From NCBI GenBank assembly GCA_030638825.1, contig DAOWDU010000014.1, positions 1-46,458 on the forward strand: DNA of 46,458 nt, written 5' to 3'. A program made the position numbers and the translations under genes. Source of the DNA: a bacterium (GTDB lineage: Bacteria > Patescibacteriota > Minisyncoccia > JAHIHE01 > JAGLIN01). Position 1 is the stretch's first letter. Each line of letters starts with the position of its first letter. Positions 32,804 to 39,307 of this stretch are shown here, one piece after another. The notes below the pieces were generated by a model. It did not search any database, was not told where the DNA came from, and saw only the letters and a list, made by a program, of their open reading frames with translations.

Positions 32804-34069
32804 ATGTATAAAAAATCAAAATTAAAAAACGGGCTGAGAATTATTTTGGCTCCGATGAAGTCAACTAAAACGGTTACTGTTTTGGTAATGGTCGGAACGG
32901 GATCTAAAAATGAAAACGAAAAAAATCGCGGCATTTCTCATTTTTTAGAACATATGTTTTTTAAGGGTACGAAGAAACGACCGACGACATTGGATATTAC
33001 CAAAGAATTAGATAAAGTTGGTGGAGTATATAATGCTTTTACTGGTAAAGAGTGTACAGGATTTTGGACGAAAACAGATAAAAAACATTCCAGCATTGCT
33101 TTAGATATTATTTTAGATATGCTTTTAAACTCAAAATTTTCCGAGGAAGAAATTAAAAGAGAAAGGGGAACAATTTTGGAAGAATTAAATATGTATTTAG
33201 ACAATCCGATAATGCACATCTCAGATTTATTTGAAAATTTGTTATATAAAGATCAACCACTTGGTTATGATGAATTAGGAGACAAAAAAACAATAGCGTC
33301 AGTTAAGAGAAAAGATTTTATTGATTATTATAAAAAACATTATACAAATAATAATATAATTATAGCAATTGCTGGAAGTTTTAGTGAGAAAAAAATAAAA
33401 AATAATATTAAAAGATATTTTGATAAACCAAAAAATAATAGTGTAAAAAAACAAAATAAAACTTGCGACAAACAAAACAATCCTAAACTATTTATTAAAT
33501 ATAAAAAAACAGACCAGACACATTTATGTTTAGGCACAAGAGGATATAACACGGATCATAAAGATAAATATGTTTTGTCAATTTTAAATATTATCCTCGG
33601 AGGAAATATGAGTTCTAGATTATTTACTTCAGTTAGAGAACGCAATGGACTTGCTTATTATATCCATACCTCTACTGTGGATTATAAAGATGTTGGCTAT
33701 TTTGTCGCTCAGTCAGGAGTGAATAATAAAAAATGTTTAGACGCGATTAAAATAATTTTAGACGAGTTTAAAAAAGTGAAAGAAGAAAAAATTAGCGCGG
33801 AAGAAATAAAAAGAGCGAAAGATTATTTAAAGGGCAGAACTAACATTGCTTTAGAATCTTCAGACGCCGTGGCAAGTTTTGTCGCTAATCAAGAAATGGA
33901 CACTGGAAAAATTTTGACCCCGCAAGAAAAGTTTGCTAAAATAGATATAGTAACAGCTGACGATTTGCAAAGAGTCGCGCGAGATATATTTGTTGATAAT
34001 AAATTGAACTTAGCTTTGATTGGACCGTTTAAGGACAAGAAAAAGTTTGAGAAGGTTTTAAAATTTTAA
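32804..34069 (+). CDS. M16 family zinc peptidase (insulinase/processing-peptidase type)
   Basis: 421 residues. The inverted zinc motif HxxEH is HFLEH (46-50), with the distal zinc ligand Glu126 in ILEELN. The C-terminal half has SSRLFTSVRERNGLAYY, the R/Y region that contacts substrate in the partner domain. Bacterial M16B proteins of this size act as dimers on small peptides or misfolded proteins. No signal peptide, so it is cytoplasmic. It is co-directional with the permease 9 bp downstream. Confidence 0.93.
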   Translation: MYKKSKLKNGLRIILAPMKSTKTVTVLVMVGTGSKNENEKNRGISHFLEHMFFKGTKKRPTTLDITKELDKVGGVYNAFTGKECTGFWTKTDKKHSSIALDIILDMLLNSKFSEEEIKRERGTILEELNMYLDNPIMHISDLFENLLYKDQPLGYDELGDKKTIASVKRKDFIDYYKKHYTNNNIIIAIAGSFSEKKIKNNIKRYFDKPKNNSVKKQNKTCDKQNNPKLFIKYKKTDQTHLCLGTRGYNTDHKDKYVLSILNIILGGNMSSRLFTSVRERNGLAYYIHTSTVDYKDVGYFVAQSGVNNKKCLDAIKIILDEFKKVKEEKISAEEIKRAKDYLKGRTNIALESSDAVASFVANQEMDTGKILTPQEKFAKIDIVTADDLQRVARDIFVDNKLNLALIGPFKDKKKFEKVLKF

Positions 34070-34078
34070 TAAAAAGAT

Positions 34079-35113
34079 ATGAGCCAAAAACAAACAATTG
34101 ATATTTCCTACGAAAGTATTTTAAAAGTCATTTTAGTTTTGTTCACGCTGTTTTTTCTTTTCCAATTGCGACATATAATTTTTATTATCTTTATTTCCGT
34201 CATTGTCGCTTTAATCGCCAATCCCGCTGTTGATAAAATGCAAAAAAGAAAAATCCCGCGAGTAGCGGGAGCGTCAATTTTATTTTTGGCGGCTTTTATG
34301 GTAATGGGCTTGTTAGCGTATATAGTAGCTCCGCCCTTAGCAAAAGAAGTGACCCAGCTTACTTCCCAATTTCCCGCTTATTTAGAGCAAGTTAATCTTG
34401 ACGATCCTGTCTTGCAAAATCAGTCTTTTAACTATATAAGTTCAGAACCGTTTCAGAATGTTTTAATTGAGGCTAGCAAATTTTTGAAAAATGTAACCTC
34501 TAATTTTGTTTCCGTAATTCTCGGACTTTTAGGCGGACTTCTTTCAGCAATTCTTATTTTGGTAATTTCATTTTATTTTATTGTTGAAGAAAAAGGTATT
34601 GAAAAATTTGTAGAAGCGGTTATTCCTCATAATCTCCGCTCGCGAGCGTTGAAAATTATTAGGAAAACAGAATCTAAACTTGGAAAATGGTTTATCGGAC
34701 AATTATTTTTAGGTCTTATTGTAGGAATATTATCTTTTATTGGTCTTAGTATTTTAGGAGTCCCCTACGCTTTAGTTCTGGCGATTATCGCTGGCGCGAT
34801 GGAGCTAATCCCGTACATTGGACCGACTCTCGCCAGCATCCCCGCAATCCTAATCGCTTTCACTGTCTCTCCCCTTCTCGCGCTTTTAACTTTTATTTTA
34901 TATTTCCTAATCCAGCAATTTGAAAATTATTTGATCGTTCCCAAAGTAATGGAAAGATCGGTTGGACTTCATCCTGTTATTATAATTATCGCGATGCTTG
35001 TTGGCGGTCAGCTTGCTGGAATTTTGGGAATTATTTTGGCAATTCCAGTAACAACAATTGCTTCTATTATTTTGGAAGATTTATATGGGAGCAAAAAAGA
35101 AAGGGATAATTAG
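34079..35113 (+). CDS. AI-2E family transporter (PerM/YdiK-like)
   Basis: 344 residues, integral membrane protein. N-terminal paired helices (about 15-85), a soluble segment (QLTSQFPAYLEQVNLDD), a middle membrane region (FVSVILGLLGGLLSAILILV) and a C-terminal helix bundle with GLIVGILSFIGLSILGVPYA, AIIAGAMELIPYIGPTLAS and the conserved QQFENYLIVPKVM. The family exports diverse small molecules or ions; the substrate is unknown. A terminator follows. Confidence 0.92.
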   Translation: MSQKQTIDISYESILKVILVLFTLFFLFQLRHIIFIIFISVIVALIANPAVDKMQKRKIPRVAGASILFLAAFMVMGLLAYIVAPPLAKEVTQLTSQFPAYLEQVNLDDPVLQNQSFNYISSEPFQNVLIEASKFLKNVTSNFVSVILGLLGGLLSAILILVISFYFIVEEKGIEKFVEAVIPHNLRSRALKIIRKTESKLGKWFIGQLFLGLIVGILSFIGLSILGVPYALVLAIIAGAMELIPYIGPTLASIPAILIAFTVSPLLALLTFILYFLIQQFENYLIVPKVMERSVGLHPVIIIIAMLVGGQLAGILGIILAIPVTTIASIILEDLYGSKKERDN

Positions 35114-35134
35114 GGCGGTTTATTATAGGATTAT

Positions 35135-35160
35135 AAAAAAGCTCCCTAATGGGAGTTTTA
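35135..35160. terminator. Bidirectional Rho-independent terminator
   Basis: A-run, ctccc / gggag stem with TAAT loop, then TTTT. Placed between the convergent permease and the small gene at 35158. Confidence 0.75.
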
Positions 35161-35427
35161 TGTAAATATTTGACAGTAAGATTTTGGAGGGGTTTTTATA
35201 AAAAAAGTTTTATTTTTAAAAACTTTTTTTCCTTTTTTAAAAATTTTATAAACTTTTATTTTTTCCCTCCAAGAAACTTCTACTAATCCAAGTGTAGTAG
35301 CTAAGTTATCTAATGCGCTCACAGCATCGTCAAAACTAATTTTGTTTTTAATTTCCTTATTTTCGATGCCTCTTCTAATTTCAAACACAGAAGAAGTTTT
35401 TTCGCTGTTATCAAAAAGAAACTTCAA
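35158..35427 (-). CDS. Small protein of unknown function, TTG start
   Basis: 89 residues, not recognised. TTG at 35427 is preceded by AGAGGAG at a suitable distance. The middle (ISFDDAVSALDNLATTLGLVEVSW) has a winged-helix-like helix pattern and the end is basic (FKKGKKVFKNKTFFIKTPPK). It may be a small DNA-binding protein. It faces the permease terminator. Confidence 0.45.
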   Translation of the reverse strand: MKFLFDNSEKTSSVFEIRRGIENKEIKNKISFDDAVSALDNLATTLGLVEVSWREKIKVYKIFKKGKKVFKNKTFFIKTPPKSYCQIFT

Positions 35428-35519
35428 AATTCTCTCCTCTAAAGTTGATATTTCTATTTTTCTTATAATTTATCCCTCCCTTAGAATAAAAGATTACATT
35501 CAAAATTGCTTCTTGTCAA

Positions 35520-35554
35520 GAAAAAAATAGCCCTCGAAAAAATAAATCAAGGGC
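35520..35554 (-). terminator. Rho-independent terminator
   Basis: On the minus strand gcccttga pairs with tcgagggc (8 bp), followed by TATTTTTTT, just past the stop at 35561. Confidence 0.8.
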
Positions 35555-35560
35555 AATCTG

Positions 35561-35794
35561 CTATTTACATATTGTATAAATAGCTTCGTAGTATGGTCTT
35601 TGGGCATCTGGATCATATTTCTGACTGCTAAGACTATGAAGGGCAACTCTCTTTTTGTAGTTAAGAGTTGCTATCGCAGCTGAAACATCCCATTGATCAA
35701 TATCAACATCAAAGACATTGATCTCTTCTACCAGTTCGCCCACTGTCATTCTGCCTTTTCTTGATAATAATTGAGCTGTTCCCTCTATAATCAT
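35561..35794 (-). CDS. Small winged-helix-like protein
   Basis: 77 residues with a strong ribosome site (AAAGGAGG, 7-8 bp before ATG). The sequence IIEGTAQLLSRKGRMTVGEL then VEEINVFDVDIDQWDVSAAI and LNYKKRVAL resembles a helix-turn-helix followed by a beta wing. No catalytic motif. It is divergent from metG and has its own terminator. A regulator role is inferred. Confidence 0.55.
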   Translation of the reverse strand: MIIEGTAQLLSRKGRMTVGELVEEINVFDVDIDQWDVSAAIATLNYKKRVALHSLSSQKYDPDAQRPYYEAIYTICK

Positions 35795-35863
35795 TTATTT
35801 ACCTCCTTTACTCACCTCTTTGAGATAAGAACACTTTAGTCATTTTAACAACAGCAGTATTTT

Positions 35864-37420
35864 ATGTCAAACAATAAATTCTACATCACCACCTCCATCG
35901 CCTATGCCAACGCTGTGCCGCATATTGGGTTTGCGATGGAAGTTTGCCAGGCGGATGTTTTGGCAAGATACCACAGGATGCTTGGTGATGATGTTTTTTT
36001 CTTATCTGGAACAGACGAAAATGGATCAAAAATAAAAAAGACTGCGCTTGAAAATAAAACAGAGCCGCAAAAATTTGTTGATGAAAATTCGGCTAAGTTT
36101 CAGTTATTATTAGATACACTTAATATTTCTAATAACGATTTTATTCGCACGACAGATCAAAAACGGCATTGGCCAGCAGCGCAAAAAATTTGGAATAAAT
36201 TAGTTGAAGCTGGAGATATTTATAAATCAAACTATGAAGGTTATTATTGCGTCGGCTGTGAGGCGTATTTAACTGAAAAAGATTTAGTTGATGGTAAATG
36301 TCCAAATCATCAAAAAGCGCCGGAAAAAATCAAAGAAGAAAATTATTTCTTTAAACTTTCTAAATATTCAGAAATTATTCAGGAAAAAATTGAATCAGGC
36401 AAACTTAAAATTCTGCCGGAAGCGAGAAAAAATGAAATTTTAAATGTGATAAAATCAGGATTAAAAGATGTCAGCTTTTCTCGTCCTAAAAATATTCTTG
36501 ATTGGGGCGTTCCTGTTCCCAATGACGATTCACAAACAATGTATGTCTGGTGCGACGCGCTGACAAATTATATTTCTGCATTGGGATATGGCCAAAAATC
36601 CAGTAGAGGTTCGGCCTCCACGCTGGAGGCCGAACCTCTACTGGATTTTTGGCCCGCCGACATTCACATTATCGGCAAAGACATTTTAAGATTTCACACC
36701 GCAATTTGGCCAGCAATGTTATTATCAGCTAATTTACCTCTTCCCAAAAAAATATTTGTCCATGGATTTATAACATCCGACGGGCAAAAAATAAGCAAAT
36801 CGCTCGGCAATGTCATTGATCCGTTTGAAGTAATTGACAAATACGGCGTTGACGCTTTGCGATATTATTTATTAAAAGAAATTCCCTCCGGAAACGACGG
36901 CGACTTTTCGTATCAAAGATTTGAAGAGATTTACCAAGCGGATTTAGCGAATGGAATTGGAAATTTGACGGCAAGAATTATTACTTTGGGAATTAAGAAT
37001 CAGGAATCAGGAATTAAGAATCTGAATAAAAATTCAGAGCTTAAAACTAAAGCAGAAAATACTTGGAATAATTACGAAAAATCATTAAACAATTTCAAAC
37101 TAAACGAAGCGTTAGAAATAGCAAAAAAATTAATGAGTACTTGCGATGAATATATTGAACAGAATAAACCGTGGCAATTGGAAGAAGAGAAAAAGAAAGC
37201 AGCAGTTATTTATAATTTATTAGAAAGCCTCCGTCATATCGCCTGGATGATATATCCTTTTATGCCAGAAACTTCAATGAAGATTTTTGAGCAATTATTC
37301 GTGGATGAACAGGAAAGAAAAATTAAATTGAATAAAAATTTAAAAGAAGCGCAAAAATGGGGCGGATTGAAATCTGAAACAAAAATAAAAAAAGGCGAGA
37401 TTTTGTTCCCGCGCTTATAG
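35864..37420 (+). CDS. metG: Methionyl-tRNA synthetase
   Basis: 518 residues, class Ia. HIGF (20-23) and KISKS (about 309-313) are the ATP-binding signatures. The zinc knuckle is CVGCEAYL...GKCPNH, of the single-zinc type. The anticodon-binding helical domain follows (about 370-500); no C-terminal tRNA-binding domain is fused. Oddities: residues 243-264 (GQKSSRGSASTLEAEPLLD then FWP) are encoded by a 65-nt palindrome with perfect 31-bp arms at 36590-36654, and residues about 376-387 by five heptamers (36990-37024). Both sit where other MetRS have loops, so the enzyme is probably still active. Confidence 0.96.
   Translation: MSNNKFYITTSIAYANAVPHIGFAMEVCQADVLARYHRMLGDDVFFLSGTDENGSKIKKTALENKTEPQKFVDENSAKFQLLLDTLNISNNDFIRTTDQKRHWPAAQKIWNKLVEAGDIYKSNYEGYYCVGCEAYLTEKDLVDGKCPNHQKAPEKIKEENYFFKLSKYSEIIQEKIESGKLKILPEARKNEILNVIKSGLKDVSFSRPKNILDWGVPVPNDDSQTMYVWCDALTNYISALGYGQKSSRGSASTLEAEPLLDFWPADIHIIGKDILRFHTAIWPAMLLSANLPLPKKIFVHGFITSDGQKISKSLGNVIDPFEVIDKYGVDALRYYLLKEIPSGNDGDFSYQRFEEIYQADLANGIGNLTARIITLGIKNQESGIKNLNKNSELKTKAENTWNNYEKSLNNFKLNEALEIAKKLMSTCDEYIEQNKPWQLEEEKKKAAVIYNLLESLRHIAWMIYPFMPETSMKIFEQLFVDEQERKIKLNKNLKEAQKWGGLKSETKIKKGEILFPRL
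36590..36654. repeat. 65-nt palindrome, perfect 31-bp arms, translated in metG
   Basis: Left arm 36590-36620, loop cgc, right arm 36624-36654, every arm base paired. It is in frame inside metG just before the conserved FWPADIHIIGKDI segment. Confidence 0.95.
36990..37024. repeat. Heptamer tandem repeat GAATNNN x5 inside metG
   Basis: gaattaa, gaatcag, gaatcag, gaattaa, gaatctg in a row, translated as GIKNQESGIKNL. Same units as in murB at 1225-1259. Confidence 0.85.
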
Positions 37421-37433
37421 TCCTGTCATTCTG

Positions 37434-37628
37434 AACTTGTTTCAGAATCTATTGATCATTACACTAATTTAATCCATAAATCACATAACATTTTTACTAA
37501 GGCGAAAACGCAATTATTATGTTAAATAAAAGAACAATCGCATTTACGCTTTAGATGAAAGATAATTTTTAAATAGGACAATTCAAAACCTAAGACATAA
37601 AAGATCCTAAAACAAGTTCAGGATGACA
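37434..37628. repeat. Inverted repeat element between metG and tatD
   Basis: Imperfect arms gtcattctgaacttgtttca (37434-37453 onward) and its complement ending caagttcaggatgacaa near 37612-37628, enclosing about 145 bp without an ORF. The arm is a variant of the dispersed gtcatcctgagcttg repeat. It could be a small non-autonomous mobile element. The 234-bp gap holds nothing else I recognise. Confidence 0.6.
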
Positions 37629-37654
37629 ATTTTTAAATTGATTAAAATTGAAAA

Positions 37655-38443
37655 ATGATTGATTCACACGCCCATACGGACTTTAAAGAATTTGACGATG
37701 ACCGCGAAGAAGTTATCAAACGGTTTTTTGAAGGTGGCGGAGAAAAAATTATCAATGTCGGGTGCGACTTAAAATCAAGCGTGAGAAGCTATGAGCTTGC
37801 CAAAAATAATGAGAATATTTTTGCTTCCGCTGGAATACATCCTCACGACGCGGATACTGTTGATAAAAATAGTTTAAGAAAGATCGAAGAACTTGTCCAG
37901 CATTATAAAGTAATAGCTGTCGGCGAGATTGGCTTGGATTATTTCAGAAATTTATCACCGCAAGAAAAACAGATAGAAGCGTTTAGATTACAGCTTGAAC
38001 TTGCCGATAATCACAAGATGCCGCTTATTATTCATTGCCGAGACGCTTATAACGATTTAATAGATATTTTAAAAAGTTACCAAACAAACAGCTGGCGTGG
38101 TGTTATTCACTGTTTTGGTGGCAGTCAAAAAATCGCTGAAGAATTTTTGGAACTCGGATTTTACATTGGTTTTACAGGAACTATTACTTATTATAAAGAT
38201 AAGTCAAAATTAGGAAATGAACCTGAAATATATAGAGTTATAAAAAATATGCCGTTAAATAAAATTTTAATTGAAACAGATTGTCCTTATCTTGCGCCAG
38301 TTCCAGAGAGAGGAAAAAGAAATGAACCGTTATTTGTCCGATATGTCGCTGAAAAAGTCGCGCATATTAGAAATGTAGATTTTAAAGAAATTGAAAAAGC
38401 GACAAGCGAAAATGCGATTAGATTGTTTAATTTAGAAAAGTAA
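37655..38443 (+). CDS. tatD: TatD family metal-dependent DNase
   Basis: 262 residues, TIM-barrel amidohydrolase fold. Metal ligands: HAH (5-7), Glu in GEIGLDY, His in IIHCRDA, the later IHCFGG histidine, and ETDCPYLAP near the C-terminus. This is a 3'-5' DNA exonuclease with roles in repair and turnover in studied species. Usual length. It is downstream of metG, the common order in many bacteria, but separated here by a repeat element. Confidence 0.94.
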   Translation: MIDSHAHTDFKEFDDDREEVIKRFFEGGGEKIINVGCDLKSSVRSYELAKNNENIFASAGIHPHDADTVDKNSLRKIEELVQHYKVIAVGEIGLDYFRNLSPQEKQIEAFRLQLELADNHKMPLIIHCRDAYNDLIDILKSYQTNSWRGVIHCFGGSQKIAEEFLELGFYIGFTGTITYYKDKSKLGNEPEIYRVIKNMPLNKILIETDCPYLAPVPERGKRNEPLFVRYVAEKVAHIRNVDFKEIEKATSENAIRLFNLEK

Positions 38444-38540
38444 GCAAATTTTTCTTGACATAAATAATGTAAATAATATTTCTTTTCAAACAACACCTTT
38501 CACAACACTTTCATTAAAAACTAAAAAAATCTCAACAACT

Positions 38541-38596
38541 AATATAAGTATAACCTCTTTCTGAACGGCCGTTTGAAAAGAGGTTATACTTATATT
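38541..38596. repeat. 56-bp near-perfect palindrome (family ACGGCCGT), upstream of the Cas2-like gene
   Basis: Centred on AACGGCCGTT, arms aatataagtataacctcttt and complement, with one mismatch and two wobble pairs near the centre. The inner 40 bp nearly match 39168-39207. Confidence 0.85.
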
Positions 38597-38641
38597 ACAA
38601 ATTGGCATAAAATAGAATCATAAAATTTAACTAGAACTATT

Positions 38642-39172
38642 ATGAAATTACCAGTTACCGAAAAATTTTTATTGGATGTGTATAATTACACTGAAAAGTT
38701 AAATGAGACTTTTGATTTGTTCGCTCCTCGAACGATGAAGGAAGTTTGTTGTCCCGCTCTTTATGAATTAAAACAAGAATATAAAAAGCAAAAGGCAAAA
38801 CAAAAATTTAGTCAGTTGGTTTATCGTCTGAAAAAGAATGGCTATATTAAAATTAAAAATTTAGAACAAAATGAAGGAATTATCTTAACAGAGAAAGGAA
38901 CTGAAAAGGTTTTAAAAACAAAGCTTAAAATGCAAAACAAGAAAAAAAGATCTGATGAAAAATGGCAAATGATAATTTTTGACATTCCTGAAAGGAAAAA
39001 AGGATTAAGAAATTTATTGCGAGGAAAACTTCGTCTCTTAGAATACAAAATGCTTCAACAGAGCATTTGGATTTGTCCTTATAATGTTCAAAAAGAAACG
39101 CAGTTTATTTTAAGAAAATATTCTCTTGACTCATATGTAAAATTATTCCTAATAAAAGAAATAGAGATATAA
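38642..39172 (+). CDS. PaaX-like winged helix with Cas2-like domain
   Basis: 176 residues. The N-terminal part (about 1-95) is winged-helix-like (KFSQLVYRLKKNGYIKIKN, GIILTEKGTEKVLK). The C-terminal part has WQMIIFDIPERKKGLRNLLR, LEYKMLQQSIWICPYN and YVKLFLIKEIEI, the fold pattern of the Cas2/PaaX middle domain, with Asp in FDIPE at the place of the Cas2 metal residue. No CRISPR array, cas1 or repeat array is in the window, so this is a stand-alone regulator or nuclease. Its TAA stop (39170-39172) lies inside the left end of a palindrome, and a sister palindrome lies upstream. Confidence 0.75.
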   Translation: MKLPVTEKFLLDVYNYTEKLNETFDLFAPRTMKEVCCPALYELKQEYKKQKAKQKFSQLVYRLKKNGYIKIKNLEQNEGIILTEKGTEKVLKTKLKMQNKKKRSDEKWQMIIFDIPERKKGLRNLLRGKLRLLEYKMLQQSIWICPYNVQKETQFILRKYSLDSYVKLFLIKEIEI

Positions 39173-39207
39173 CCTCTTTTTGAACGGCCGTTTGAAAAGA
39201 GGTTATA
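39168..39207. repeat. 40-bp palindrome (family ACGGCCGT), overlapping the Cas2-like gene stop
   Basis: Centred on AACGGCCGTT, arms tataacctcttt... and complement. Near-identical to the inner part of 38541-38596. The stop codon of the preceding gene is within its first bases. Confidence 0.88.
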
Positions 39208-39307
39208 AATAAAATTTGTTAGTTTTATTGGTTATGGATTTTTAATAGCGTTGCTGACGATAATACATCTAAATTATTTATACAGACAAAATTAACATAA
39301 ATTTAAA

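Noticed and set aside
38642-39172. A CRISPR-Cas system based on the Cas2-like protein
   Set aside because: No cas1, other cas genes or repeat-spacer array in the window; the N-terminal winged helix fits PaaX-type regulators better.
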